A DNA stretch of 64,000 bases, from the NCBI GenBank assembly GCA_040754375.1, contig JBFMCT010000009.1:26560-90559 (forward strand), written 5' to 3'. Within the stretch, counting starts at the first letter, position 1; each line of letters starts with the position of its first letter. The stretch comes from Actinomycetota bacterium (lineage in GTDB: Bacteria > Actinomycetota > Acidimicrobiia > Acidimicrobiales > AC-14). Positions 34,040-42,550 of this stretch are shown piece after piece. The notes under the pieces are model-generated. The model was not told where the DNA came from. It worked only from the letters and a program-made list of their open reading frames with translations, and made no database searches. The position numbers were made by a program, and so were the translations under genes.

Positions 34040-34510
34040 GTGGAAGGCGCCATCGGGGTCCTGCTGGCAGACGACGACGCCACCTTTCGCACCGCGGTCC
34101 GCAGCGCGCTGGCCGGCGAGGGCGACATCGCCGTTGTCGGCGAAGCGGGCGACGGCCGGGAGGCCATCGAGGCGGCCCGGGCGCTCTCCCCCGACGTGGT
34201 GTTGCTCGACCTACGGCTCCCGGTGATGGACGGGATCGAGGCGGCGGCCGAGATGCACCGCGCCAGCCCGGCCAGCCGGGTCGTGATGCTGACCGTGAGC
34301 GACGACGGCGACGACGTGCGCGACGCCCTGGAGGCCGGGGCCAGCGGCTACCTGCTGAAGTCCTCCGCCCTTGCTGACCTGGCCCCGGCCCTGCGGGCCG
34401 TCACCGGCGGGCTCGGCCTGCTGGTCGCGCCCGAGGTGGCATCCGCCCTGGTCACGGGCGACCAGCCCCGGCCCCCCGGGGACCAGGCCCGGCCCGCCGG
34501 AGTGGGCTGA
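34040..34510 (+). CDS. Receiver-only response regulator (NarL-type, HTH missing)
   Basis: A 156-aa protein with a complete NarL-type receiver: VLLADDDATFRTAV, phospho-Asp in DVVLLDLRLPVMDG, Thr in VVMLTVSDDGDD and Lys in GYLLKSSALADLAP. It then ends after a Pro/Gly-rich tail (about 20 residues) where the LuxR HTH would be. It matches the receiver of the regulator at 32147 closely, suggesting a duplication that lost its output domain, or a decoy competing for a shared kinase. GTG start at 34040. The leader contains a terminator-like hairpin. Confidence 0.82.
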   Translation: MEGAIGVLLADDDATFRTAVRSALAGEGDIAVVGEAGDGREAIEAARALSPDVVLLDLRLPVMDGIEAAAEMHRASPASRVVMLTVSDDGDDVRDALEAGASGYLLKSSALADLAPALRAVTGGLGLLVAPEVASALVTGDQPRPPGDQARPAGVG

Positions 34511-34528
34511 ACCGACCGGTCGGTCGGC

Positions 34529-35716
34529 TCAGGGGCGGGCGGGCCCGAGGGCGGCTTCGACTGCCGAGAGCAGGCGGGCTGTGCACCCGGCCATGTCGAC
34601 GGGAGGCAGCAGCTCGTCCGCGATGGCCCTGGCGATGGCCGCAAAGGCCGTGCCCGCCGGGCTGGTGGGGGCGGCCACCGACAGCGGTGTGCCGGCGTCG
34701 TTGGCCGCACTGACGGCTGGTTCGAGCGGCACTTGGCCGACGAGGGGCACGCCGAGGTCGGCGGCCAGGGTGGCCCCCCCGCCCGTCCCGAACAGGGCGT
34801 AGCTCTGGCCGTGGTCGCACGTGAAGGCGCTCATGTTCTCGACCACCCCGAGCACGGTCAGGTAGGAGCGGCGGGCCATGTCGGCCACCCGGACGGCCAC
34901 CTTCTGGGCGGCCACCGCCGGAGTCGTGACGATGAGCATCTGGGCCTGGGGGAGCAGGCGGCCCAGGGCCATCTGGATGTCCCCCGTGCCCGGGGGCATG
35001 TCGAGCAGCAGGTAGTCGAGCGGCCCCCAGGCCACCTTCTGGAGGAACTCCTCGAGGGCCTTGGCCAGCATGAGGCCCCGCCACATGATGGCCATGTCCT
35101 CGTCGTCGACGAGCAGGCCCATGCTCACCACCTCGAGGCGCCCCTCGCCCACGTCCACCCGGTGCGGGCGTATGAGCCGGCGGTCGTCGTCGGCCCCCAG
35201 CCGGCCCTTGGCCCCGAGCATCCGGGGGACGCTGAAGCCCCAGATGTCGGCGTCGAGGACCCCGACGGTGAAGCCCTGGGCAGCCAGCGCCGAGGCCAAA
35301 TTGACGGTGACGCTCGACTTGCCCACGCCCCCCTTGCCGCTGGCCACGGCCACCACCCGGGCAGTGAGGGGCACTTCGGTGGGCGGGGCGTTGTCCGACG
35401 CCTTCTTGCGGGCCCGCTGCATCACCTCGGTGCGCTGGGCCTGGGTCATCTCCCCGAACGAGACCTTCACCGTGCCCACCCCGGGCAGGAGCCGGAGCTT
35501 GGACTCCACGTCCTGGCGGATCTGGGCCCGCAGCGGGCAACCGGCGATCGTGAGGGCGACGGTGACCCGGACGTGGGCGCCCCCGCCGTCGGTCGGCGTG
35601 ATGTCGGTTTCTTGGACCATGCCGAGCGTGACGATGTCGGCCCCCAGCTCGGGGTCGATCACGCCCTGCAGGGTCCCGAGCACGTCGGCCTCAGTCGGCA
35701 GGGCGGTTGCGGTCAC
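34529..35716 (-). CDS. mrp: Mrp/NBP35-type iron-sulfur cluster carrier ATPase
   Basis: A 395-aa cytoplasmic scaffold/carrier. An N-terminal MIP18 (DUF59) domain (residues about 8-85; GVIDPELGADIVTLGMV, then GCPLRAQI) is joined to a ParA-like ATPase with Walker A GKGGVGKSSVTVNLA, DADIWGFSVPRMLG and LLLDMPPGTGDIQM. The usual ENMS-x-x-C-x-x-C cluster site reads ENMSAFTCDHGQ with only one Cys, a form I believe occurs in some actinobacteria. GTG start at 35716. Divergent from sufR across a 30-bp gap that holds a dyad. Confidence 0.9.
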   Translation of the reverse strand: MTATALPTEADVLGTLQGVIDPELGADIVTLGMVQETDITPTDGGGAHVRVTVALTIAGCPLRAQIRQDVESKLRLLPGVGTVKVSFGEMTQAQRTEVMQRARKKASDNAPPTEVPLTARVVAVASGKGGVGKSSVTVNLASALAAQGFTVGVLDADIWGFSVPRMLGAKGRLGADDDRRLIRPHRVDVGEGRLEVVSMGLLVDDEDMAIMWRGLMLAKALEEFLQKVAWGPLDYLLLDMPPGTGDIQMALGRLLPQAQMLIVTTPAVAAQKVAVRVADMARRSYLTVLGVVENMSAFTCDHGQSYALFGTGGGATLAADLGVPLVGQVPLEPAVSAANDAGTPLSVAAPTSPAGTAFAAIARAIADELLPPVDMAGCTARLLSAVEAALGPARP

Positions 35717-35725
35717 GCATGGATT

Positions 35726-35745
35726 TTACCGGGGTCGACCGGTAA
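35726..35745. promoter_or_regulatory. 20-bp dyad (TTACCGG-N6-CCGGTAA) between mrp and sufR
   Basis: Perfect 7-bp inverted arms around GGTCGA end 1 bp before the ATG of the SufR-like gene and 9 bp before the mrp start. The position allows a bound protein to block both genes. SufR autorepression is the obvious candidate. Confidence 0.6.
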
Positions 35746-35746
35746 T

Positions 35747-36505
35747 ATGCGAGACGTGGCAGATGTGACCGGCTCCGATGCCCCTGCCGCCTTCGGCTCC
35801 GAGGGCACCGACGGTTCCGGGAGTGTCCGGCTGGCCGTTCTCAAGGCCCTGGGCGACAACACCCGCTATGCCATCTACCTGGAGCTGGCCCGGGCCCAGG
35901 CCCCCCGGTCCACGTCTGACATCGCCGACACCCTTGGCCTGCACCCCAACACCGTTCGGCCCCACCTGGAACGGATGCGCGAGGTCGGCCTGCTCGACGT
36001 CGAGGTCGACAACCGGGGCAGCGTCGGCCGGCCCCAGCACCGTTACTTCCTGGCCGCCGACGCCCCATCGCTGGGGTTCGAGCCGCCTGCCTACCCACTG
36101 CTGGCCAAGCTTCTGGCCGGGGTGGCGGTGCAGGCCGGCCTGGGTGCCGTCGACGCCGCGGCCGCGGCCAGTAACCAGGGCCACGCCCTGGCCGCCGACC
36201 GTTCGGCGGCGACGGCCGGCGAGATGTCCCGCCCCGGGGCCCGCCCCGGATGCATCGAGGCCCTGACCACCGCCCTGGCCGACCTGGGGTTCGACCCGGC
36301 GGTAGCCACCGGTGACGGCCTGACCACCATCGCTTTCACTCACTGCCCCTACCGGGAGCTGGCCGAGGCCCATCCCGAGCTGGTCTGCAACCTCCACCGG
36401 GGACTGATCGAGGGGTTCGTGGAAGAACTGGGCGGCGCCAGCGTTGAGAGGTTTGGGACGCTTGCCGACCGGGACCCGTGCCAAGTGGAGCTGTCCGTCC
36501 GGTAA
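35747..36505 (+). CDS. sufR: SufR-like iron-sulfur-sensing transcriptional regulator
   Basis: A 252-aa winged-helix repressor. The HTH is at about residues 28-85 (VLKALGDNTRYAIYLELARAQ, then TSDIADTLGLHPNTVRPHLERMREVGLLDVEV). The C-terminal sensor region has the clustered Cys expected of SufR: one in FTHCPYRELAE, one 14 residues later in PELVCNLHRG, and one in DRDPCQVEL. The neighbours fit: Mrp (Fe-S carrier) divergent and an A-type Fe-S carrier directly downstream. It probably represses Fe-S assembly genes when clusters are plentiful. The ATG at 35747 lies directly after the dyad, so the 5' UTR must be very short or transcription starts inside the dyad. Confidence 0.8.
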   Translation: MRDVADVTGSDAPAAFGSEGTDGSGSVRLAVLKALGDNTRYAIYLELARAQAPRSTSDIADTLGLHPNTVRPHLERMREVGLLDVEVDNRGSVGRPQHRYFLAADAPSLGFEPPAYPLLAKLLAGVAVQAGLGAVDAAAAASNQGHALAADRSAATAGEMSRPGARPGCIEALTTALADLGFDPAVATGDGLTTIAFTHCPYRELAEAHPELVCNLHRGLIEGFVEELGGASVERFGTLADRDPCQVELSVR

Positions 36506-36542
36506 GCTGAGAGACGAGAATGTTCGAGGAGGACTTCCAATC

Positions 36543-36905
36543 ATGAGCCTGAGCGAGCCGATCACCGTCACGCAGCAGCAGCCGATCCTCAACCTGAGCG
36601 ATTCGGCCGCGGCCAAGGTCCGAGACCTCATCAAGGCCGAGGGCAACGACGAGCTGGCGCTGCGCGTGGCCGTCCGGCCCGGGGGTTGCTCGGGCTTCAG
36701 CTACGAGATGTTCTTCGACAGCGAGTTCGCCCCCGACGACCGCCTCACCGACTCCGGTGGCGTGCGCGTGGTGGTCGACGCCTCGAGCGCCCCTTACCTC
36801 AAGGGCGCCTCGCTCGACTACAAGGACGGCCTGCAGGGCGCCGGGTTCGCCATCAACAACCCCAACGCCACCCGCACCTGCGGCTGTGGCTCCTCGTTCT
36901 CCTAG
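36543..36905 (+). CDS. erpA: A-type iron-sulfur cluster insertion protein (ErpA/IscA/HesB family)
   Basis: A 120-aa Fe-S carrier. The three conserved Cys are present: one in RPGGCSGFSYEM and the pair in the C-terminal TCGCGSSFS. LSDSAAAKVRDLI and YLKGASLDYKDGLQGAGFAINNPNA are family hallmarks. The ATG at 36543 has a strong GAGGAGG ribosome-binding site 10 bp upstream. It is the second gene after sufR (37 bp gap). Its TAG stop is in the same frame as ridA, which follows with no ordinary start codon between. Confidence 0.92.
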   Translation: MSLSEPITVTQQQPILNLSDSAAAKVRDLIKAEGNDELALRVAVRPGGCSGFSYEMFFDSEFAPDDRLTDSGGVRVVVDASSAPYLKGASLDYKDGLQGAGFAINNPNATRTCGCGSSFS

Positions 36906-36914
36906 GCCCCGGCC

Positions 36915-37265
36915 CTGAGCAAGCCGGTCGGCCCCTACTCGCCGGTCGTCCGCGCCGGCGAGTGGCTGGTCACGTCCGGCCAGATCGGCATCTCGTCAGG
37001 CGCCCTCGTGGCCGGAGGCTTGCCCGCTGAGGTGGGCCAGGCGCTGGCCAACCTGCGCGCTGTGCTCGAGGGGGCCGGCAGCTCCATCGGCGACGTCGTC
37101 AAGACCACGGTCTTTCTGACCGACATGTCCGACTTCGCGACGATGAACGAGCTCTACGCGGAGTTCTTCGGCGACCACCGCCCGGCCCGCTCGACGGTGG
37201 CCGTGGCCGGCCTGCCCCTGGGCGCCCGGTTCGAGATCGAAGCCTGGGCCTGGTCAGCTGGCTGA
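36915..37265 (+). CDS. ridA: RidA/YjgF family enamine/imine deaminase, apparently with a CTG start
   Basis: RidA hydrolyses reactive 2-aminoacrylate-type enamines. The full fold is encoded: PVGPYSPVVRAGEWLVTSGQIG, the helical middle (VGQALANLRAVLEGAG), VVKTTVFLTDM and the catalytic Arg in RPARSTVAVAGLPLGARFEIEAWA. No ATG, GTG or TTG exists in frame between the erpA stop (TAG at 36903) and residue 32, and starting at that GTG (37008) would remove conserved beta-strands. The CTG at 36915 is therefore the best start (116 aa). Readthrough of the TAG or coupled reinitiation are alternatives. Confidence 0.8.
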   Translation: MSKPVGPYSPVVRAGEWLVTSGQIGISSGALVAGGLPAEVGQALANLRAVLEGAGSSIGDVVKTTVFLTDMSDFATMNELYAEFFGDHRPARSTVAVAGLPLGARFEIEAWAWSAG

Positions 37266-37272
37266 CGCCCGC

Positions 37273-38640
37273 CTACCGAGCCCGCTGGCCGAGTTGACGG
37301 AATTGATCGGCCAGGTCAGCGGCCGCGTGGAACGAGAACGCCCGGCCTGTCTTGCGGCGGGTCAGTAGCCCGGCGGACTCCAGCCCGAGAAGGTCGGTGC
37401 GGGCCGACTGGCGGGCCACGTTGTGGCTCCGGGCGTGGGACGCGAACGTGTACTCGTGGCCGGGGGCGCGCAGCGCATGGCTCAGCAATGCCAGTTGGCG
37501 GTGGTTGAACGCGGGTGCGGCCGAGCCCGCCGGGGACGACCGAAGTAGGGCCTCGACGGTTCGGACCTCCTCGGCCTTGCGGGCCAGATAGGCGAAGAAC
37601 TCGTCGATCGCCCGGCTGAGCACGCCCAACTGGTAGAGCAGGAAGTAGGTGAGGTCGTTGTCGTCGGTCTCGGTGTAGAGGAACGACCGGGCATAGCGGC
37701 TGGGAGCCTGCTTGAGCAGGCGCGAGATCGAAAGGAACTCGGCCAACCAGTAACCCTGGTGCAGCATCGACCAGTAGAACAGGGCACGGGCCGCTCGCCC
37801 GTTCCCGTCGGCGAACGGATGGTCGTACGCCAGCCAGAAGTGAAGCACCACCGCTCGCACGACCGGGTGCATGAAACCGGCCCCCGTCTCCCCGTTGGCG
37901 AACCGGCACAGGGCGTCCATGCGCTCGGGCAGCTCCTCGGCGGGCGGAGGGCTGTGCAAGAGCTGCCCGTCTTGGTCTAAGACCCGTACCCGCACGTCGC
38001 CGGGAGCCTGGAAACGACCTGAGGTCCCGGCCTCGTCGAGGGTGTCCTCGGTGACGATGGCCTGAAGGCGGCACAGTAGTTCGGGGGTCATCGGCTCGTC
38101 CCGGTGGTCACGCACGAACTGGACCGCCTGGAAGTTGTTGGCGATCATCCGCTCGCTGCGGTCACGAGGCCGTCGGCCCGACCGCAGCATGTCCGCCGCC
38201 ACCGCCCGGGTCGTGACCGCCCCTTCGAGCTGGCTCGAGGTGATGGCCTCCTCGATTAGCGACCGCACCACGTACCGGTCACGGGTGGCGGGGTTCGTGA
38301 CCACGGCGGACACCTTCACCTCACCGGCCGCCCGCTGGTCGACCCTATGGAGGTAGTCGAGCACCGGGTCGACCATGGCGTACCAGAAGGGTTGGCCGGC
38401 CTTGTCGGCCAGCGGCAGGGGTTTCCGCATGGCCAGGCGGACGAACTTGGTCTGCAGCCACCACTCGCGGGTGGTCAGCCCCTCCGGGGGAGCCAGGCGG
38501 CGCATCGTGTCCCAGTGCCGGTACTTGCCCGCCGTATCGGTGGGCGTCCCCCCGAAAAGGCGGGCGACCGTCTCCGGCTCCTCCCGATCGAGCCCAGCGA
38601 GGATCTCGCCCCCGTCGGGTGGCGTCTCGGGAAGCTTCAT
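37273..38640 (-). CDS. Fic-domain AMP-transferase-like protein with winged-helix tail
   Basis: A 455-aa protein. The Fic core motif HPFADGNGRAARAL (H-x-F-x-D/E-G-N-G-R-x-x-R) is intact, with the flap and alpha-helical context of the Fic/DUF4172-like group. An N-terminal auto-inhibitory helix motif is visible upstream (S-S-Q-L-E-G in ITSSQLEGA; consensus S/T-x-x-x-E-G/N), so it is self-inhibited (class II). The last 80 residues look like a winged helix (NVARQSARTDLLGLESAGLLTRR), allowing DNA binding and autoregulation. It probably adenylylates a host protein. ATG at 38640; repeated TAGCAG motifs precede it. It appears inserted among core genes. Confidence 0.87.
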   Translation of the reverse strand: MKLPETPPDGGEILAGLDREEPETVARLFGGTPTDTAGKYRHWDTMRRLAPPEGLTTREWWLQTKFVRLAMRKPLPLADKAGQPFWYAMVDPVLDYLHRVDQRAAGEVKVSAVVTNPATRDRYVVRSLIEEAITSSQLEGAVTTRAVAADMLRSGRRPRDRSERMIANNFQAVQFVRDHRDEPMTPELLCRLQAIVTEDTLDEAGTSGRFQAPGDVRVRVLDQDGQLLHSPPPAEELPERMDALCRFANGETGAGFMHPVVRAVVLHFWLAYDHPFADGNGRAARALFYWSMLHQGYWLAEFLSISRLLKQAPSRYARSFLYTETDDNDLTYFLLYQLGVLSRAIDEFFAYLARKAEEVRTVEALLRSSPAGSAAPAFNHRQLALLSHALRAPGHEYTFASHARSHNVARQSARTDLLGLESAGLLTRRKTGRAFSFHAAADLADQFRQLGQRAR

Positions 38641-38665
38641 GAGGTGTACCTCGACGGCTAGATAC

Positions 38666-38719
38666 CTGCTAGTTCCTGCCAAGTTAGCAGTTAAGTGCTA
38701 GCCTGGCCGTAATTAGCAG
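38666..38719. promoter_or_regulatory. Repeated TAGCAG half-sites upstream of the Fic gene
   Basis: CTGCTA (38666-38671) and TAGCAG (38685-38690) are inverted; another TAGCAG lies at 38714-38719, and a GCTAGC palindrome lies between. The stretch is more AT-rich than its surroundings. It is a candidate operator for the winged-helix tail of the Fic protein. Confidence 0.45.
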
Positions 38720-38737
38720 CTCGTCTACACTTGCCGC

Positions 38738-39418
38738 CTAGACGCCCCAGCGGCTCTGGCCGAAGCGGTAGCCGACCGAGCGGACGGTCTGGATCAGGCT
38801 GGCGTGCTCCTCGCCCAGCTTGGCCCGCAGGCGCCGGACGTGGACGTCGACGGTGCGGGCCCCCCCGTAGTACTCGTAGCCCCACACCCGTGAGAGCAGC
38901 ACCTCCCGGGTGAACACCTTGCCTGGGTGGGTGGCCAGGAACCGCAGCAGCTCGTACTCCATGTAGGTCAGGTCCAGGGGCCGGCCGCTGATCATGGCCT
39001 GATAGGTCTCGAGGTTGAGGACCAGGGGGCCGTACTCGATGAGCTCGGGCCGGGTGCCGGTGCCCGTCCTCCAGAACATGTGCTTGAGGCGGGCCTCCAG
39101 TTCCCGGGACCGGAAGGGCGTGACCACGAAGTCGTCGAACAGGTCCTCGCGCAGCTCGAGGTCGTCGAGCTGGGTGCCGTCGACCACCAGTAGGAGCGGC
39201 TCCAGGGGCAGGTCGCGCTTGCGCAGGGCCCGGCACAGGGCGAAGGCCCCGTCGGCGTCGGCATCGGCGCACACGACGGCCCCCGACCAGCCGTCGTCGG
39301 GCTGGAGGTCCTCCACGGCGTCGGGGCGGCCCACGGCCACCCACGGGTAGCCCCCCACGTCGAGGCTATGCACCAGGGCCGGCGGGGCGGGCTCGGGGAA
39401 GACGAGTAGCGGTTCCAT
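38738..39418 (-). CDS. glnR: GlnR-like OmpR-family nitrogen regulator (degenerate receiver)
   Basis: A 226-aa regulator. The C-terminal winged helix closely resembles actinobacterial GlnR: LDLTYMEYELLRFLATHPGKVFTRE, LLSRVWGYEYYGGARTVDVHVRRLRAKLG and TVRSVGYRF. The N-terminal receiver has no normal acidic pocket or phospho-Asp motif, as in orphan GlnR regulators. It lies 10 bp downstream of a glutamine synthetase gene on the same strand and near a second one, fitting a nitrogen-control role. ATG at 39418; the frame stays open further upstream but that overlaps glnA. The family call is by resemblance; a general orphan OmpR regulator is the alternative. Confidence 0.72.
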   Translation of the reverse strand: MEPLLVFPEPAPPALVHSLDVGGYPWVAVGRPDAVEDLQPDDGWSGAVVCADADADGAFALCRALRKRDLPLEPLLLVVDGTQLDDLELREDLFDDFVVTPFRSRELEARLKHMFWRTGTGTRPELIEYGPLVLNLETYQAMISGRPLDLTYMEYELLRFLATHPGKVFTREVLLSRVWGYEYYGGARTVDVHVRRLRAKLGEEHASLIQTVRSVGYRFGQSRWGV

Positions 39419-39428
39419 CAGGCCGGTC

Positions 39429-40763
39429 TCACAGGATTGGCAGGTAGCGTTCGATCTCGAACGGCGTGACCTGGCTGCGGTAGGAGTCCCACTCCGCCCG
39501 CTTGTTGCGGATGACCCACTCGAAGACGTGCTCGCCCAGGGTGTCGGCCAGCATCTCGGAGTGCTCCATAGCGGCGATGGCCTCGTCGAGGGAGCCCGGC
39601 AGGGCTTCGACACCCTCGGCCATGCGCTCCTCGGGCGTCATCTCGTAGAGGTTGGCAGTCAGCTCGTCGGGTAGCTCGTAGCCCTTCTCGATGCCCCGCA
39701 GGCCGGCGCCCAAGATGGCGGCGAAGGCCAGGTAGGGGTTGCAGGCCGGGTCGGGGGAGCGGAACTCGACCCGGGTCGAGGACTCCTTGCCTTTCTTGGC
39801 CCCGGGCACCCTCACCAGGGCCGACCGGTTGTTGCGGGCCCAGGCCACGTAGACGGGCGCCTCGAAGCCGACCACCAGCCGCTTGTAGGAGTTCACCCAC
39901 TGGTTGGTTATGGCGGTGATCTCCTTGGCGTGGCGCAGCAGGCCGGCGATGAAGCCCTTGGCCACGGGCGACAGGTGGTGCTCGTCGTCGGCGTCGTAGA
40001 AGGCGTTGCGGTCGCCCTCGAAGAGCGAGACGTGGGTGTGCATGCCCGAACCCTGGACCCCGGCCAGGGGCTTAGGCATGAAGGTGGCATAGACACCCCG
40101 CTCGAGGGCCACCTCCTTGACGACCAGCTTGAAGGTCATGATGTTGTCGGCCATCGTCAGGGCGTCGGTGTAGCGCAGGTCGATCTCGTGCTGGCCGGGG
40201 GCGTCCTCGTGGTGGCTGTAGCGCACGGGGATGCCCATGGCCTCCAGGGCCAGGATCGTGCGCTTGCGCAGGTCGGTGGCCACGTCGGTCGTGGTCAGGT
40301 CGAAGTAGGAGCCTGAGTCGATGGGCACGGGCGTGGGCGAGCCGTTGGCCGACCGGAAGTAGAAGAACTCCATGTCGGGCCCGACGTAGAACGAGAACCC
40401 CTTGTCGCGCGCCCGCAACACGTTGCGCCGCAGCACGTGGCGGGGGTCCCCCTCGAAAGGCGAGCCGTCGAGGTTGGTCACGTCGCAGAACATGCGGGCC
40501 ACGGGGGCGTCCTCGCCCCGCCAGGGGAGCAGCTCGAACGTGTTGGGGTCGGGCATGAGCAGCATGTCCGACTCCTGGATGCGGCTGAACCCGTCGATGG
40601 CCGAGCCGTCGAAGCCCAGGCCCTCCTCGAAGGCCGTCTCCAGCTCGCCGGGCACGATGTTGATCGACTTGATCTGGCCCAGCACGTCGGTGAACCACAG
40701 GCGGACGAAGCGGATCCCCCGCTCCTCCACCGATCGCAGCACGTAGTCCTGCTGGCGTTCCAT
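39429..40763 (-). CDS. glnA: Glutamine synthetase, GSI-alpha type
   Basis: A 444-aa enzyme condensing glutamate and ammonia with ATP. GS motifs: [53 protein letters not shown] (His and Glu metal ligands), [25 protein letters not shown] and [10 protein letters not shown]. The C-terminus has [12 protein letters not shown] rather than the [11 protein letters not shown] adenylylation loop, so it is the feedback-controlled GSI-alpha type without GlnE regulation. ATG start. The GlnR-like regulator follows 10 bp downstream; a GSI-beta gene is divergent across 174 bp. Confidence 0.93.
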   Translation of the reverse strand: MERQQDYVLRSVEERGIRFVRLWFTDVLGQIKSINIVPGELETAFEEGLGFDGSAIDGFSRIQESDMLLMPDPNTFELLPWRGEDAPVARMFCDVTNLDGSPFEGDPRHVLRRNVLRARDKGFSFYVGPDMEFFYFRSANGSPTPVPIDSGSYFDLTTTDVATDLRKRTILALEAMGIPVRYSHHEDAPGQHEIDLRYTDALTMADNIMTFKLVVKEVALERGVYATFMPKPLAGVQGSGMHTHVSLFEGDRNAFYDADDEHHLSPVAKGFIAGLLRHAKEITAITNQWVNSYKRLVVGFEAPVYVAWARNNRSALVRVPGAKKGKESSTRVEFRSPDPACNPYLAFAAILGAGLRGIEKGYELPDELTANLYEMTPEERMAEGVEALPGSLDEAIAAMEHSEMLADTLGEHVFEWVIRNKRAEWDSYRSQVTPFEIERYLPIL

Positions 40764-40834
40764 GCCACCTCCGGCCGGGCGCGCCGGTCGCGCCCTGCGG
40801 CTATCTTCGCAGCCGTCCAGGCGGGCCCTGGCCA

Positions 40835-40856
40835 GTTCACACGCCGTTCACAAAGG
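40835..40856 (+). promoter_or_regulatory. 11-bp direct repeat (GTTCAC-N5-GTTCAC) in the divergent glnA promoters
   Basis: GTTCAC occurs at 40835-40840 and again at 40846-40851, one 11-bp period apart, in the 174-bp gap between two glutamine synthetase genes. This is the arrangement of Streptomyces PHO boxes (GTTCACC repeats) and of OmpR-family sites in general. PhoP and GlnR both act on glnA promoters there. Confidence 0.55.
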
Positions 40857-40937
40857 TGCAACGAACGGGAAACCGGCTCGGGCCACCCTGAACGGCGTCC
40901 CGCCGTACCCGCAGAGCCATACCCAGAGGGGGAGAGT

Positions 40938-42362
40938 GTGCAGGAACGCAGCCCGGCTGATGTCCTGAAGCTGATCGCCGACGAGGGCGTCGAGTTCGTC
41001 GACTACCGCTTCTGCGACCTGCCCGGCCTGGTGCAGCACGTGAGCGTGCCCGCCAGCCAGGTGTCCGAGGACGTCTTCAGTGACGGCCACGGCTTCGACG
41101 GGTCCTCGATCCGGGGGTTCCAGGAGATCCAGGAGTCGGACATGATCCTGATCCCCGACCCCAACACGGCCTACGTCGACCCGTTCCGGGCCCGCAAGAC
41201 CCTCAACGTGCACTGCTTCGTCCACGACCCGGTGACGGGCGAGCCCTACACCCGCGACCCCCGCTACGTGGCTAAGAAGGCCGAGGCCTACCTGGGCTCC
41301 ACGGGTATCGGCGACCGGGCCTACTTCGGGCCCGAGCCCGAGTTCTTCATCTTCGACAACGTGCAGTTCTTCTACAAGGGCAACGCCTCGATGCACCTCG
41401 TCGACTCGATCGAGGGCACGTGGAACACCGGGCGGGACGAGGGCCCCAACCTGGGCTACAAGCCCCGCACCAAAGAGGGCTACTTCCCGGTGCCGCCCAT
41501 GGACCACTACCAGGACCTGCGCTCGGAGATCGCCGCCACCCTGATCTCCCTCGGCATCCCCGTCGAGCTGCACCACCACGAGGTCGCCTCCGGCGGCCAG
41601 GGCGAGATCGGCATGCGCTTCGACACCCTGCTCAACATGGGCGACAAGCTGGTCACGTTCAAGTACGTGGTGAAGAACGTGGCCAAGGCCTTCGGCAAGT
41701 CGGTCACGTTCATGCCCAAGCCCCTGTTCGAGGACAACGGCTCGGGCATGCACACCCACCAGTCGCTGTGGAAGGGCGACTCGCCGCTGTTCTACTCAGA
41801 GACGGGCTACGCCGGGCTGAGCGACATCGGCCGGTGGTACATCGGGGGGCTGCTGGCCCACGCCCCGGCCATCTTGGCCTTCTCCAACCCGACCACCAAC
41901 TCCTACAAGCGGCTCGTGCCCGGCTACGAGGCCCCGGTGAACCTCGTCTACAGCCAGCGCAACCGCTCGGCCTCGTGCCGCATCCCCCTGGCCCAGAAGA
42001 GCCCCAAGGCCAAGCGAGTGGAGTTCCGCTGCCCCGACGCCTCCTCCAACGCCTACCTGGCCTTCGCGGCCATGCTCATGGCCGGCATCGACGGCGTGCA
42101 GAACCGCACCGAGCCCCCCGACCCGGTCGACAAGGACCTCTACGACCTCCCCCCCGAGGAGCTGGCCCTCGTGCCCCAGGTCCCCGGCTCGCTCGACGCC
42201 GCCCTCGAGGCCCTCGAAGCCGACAGCGACTTCCTGCGGGCCGGCGACGTCTTCACCGACGACATCATCGACACCCACATCGCCTACAAGCGGGCCCACG
42301 AGATCGACGCCCTCCGCCTCCGCCCCCACCCCTACGAGTTCCACCTCTACTACGACATCTGA
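40938..42362 (+). CDS. glnA: Glutamine synthetase, GSI-beta type (adenylylatable)
   Basis: A 474-aa type I glutamine synthetase. The family blocks are [83 protein letters not shown] and [13 protein letters not shown]. The C-terminal loop [13 protein letters not shown] contains the Tyr adenylylated by GlnE, marking the GSI-beta class. GTG at 40938 with a GGGGGAGAG ribosome-binding site. It is nearly a twin of the gene at 61915; both end with YYDI. Divergent from the GSI-alpha gene with an 11-bp direct repeat between. Confidence 0.94.
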   Translation: MQERSPADVLKLIADEGVEFVDYRFCDLPGLVQHVSVPASQVSEDVFSDGHGFDGSSIRGFQEIQESDMILIPDPNTAYVDPFRARKTLNVHCFVHDPVTGEPYTRDPRYVAKKAEAYLGSTGIGDRAYFGPEPEFFIFDNVQFFYKGNASMHLVDSIEGTWNTGRDEGPNLGYKPRTKEGYFPVPPMDHYQDLRSEIAATLISLGIPVELHHHEVASGGQGEIGMRFDTLLNMGDKLVTFKYVVKNVAKAFGKSVTFMPKPLFEDNGSGMHTHQSLWKGDSPLFYSETGYAGLSDIGRWYIGGLLAHAPAILAFSNPTTNSYKRLVPGYEAPVNLVYSQRNRSASCRIPLAQKSPKAKRVEFRCPDASSNAYLAFAAMLMAGIDGVQNRTEPPDPVDKDLYDLPPEELALVPQVPGSLDAALEALEADSDFLRAGDVFTDDIIDTHIAYKRAHEIDALRLRPHPYEFHLYYDI

Positions 42363-42371
42363 TCGGACGGC

Positions 42372-42401
42372 CCGCTGACCTGGGGAAACGTGGGTCAGCG
42401 G
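42372..42401 (+). terminator. Stem-loop after the GSI-beta glnA gene
   Basis: C-CGCTGACC and GGTCAGCG-G pair as a 9-bp stem with a 12-nt loop, 9 nt beyond the glnA stop. There is no U-run after it, so the terminator call rests on position and stem. Confidence 0.45.
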
Positions 42402-42550
42402 CCTGCTCGGTCCGTCTATGTTCCGTGAGAGCGGCGGTCAACGTCGGTTCTCGACCGATGTGGACGGCGACTCATGGGCACGCAAGGGGTTACCAGCCGA
42501 CGGCGAGAGATACCCCCATGGGCGCCCGGGCGGCCATGGGGTCGCCTGTG

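Noticed and set aside
42416..42550. Possible start of the DUF-type orphan further upstream, fused to the glnA region
   Set aside because: The open frame upstream is a frame-shifted shadow of glnA; ATG at 42551 is better.
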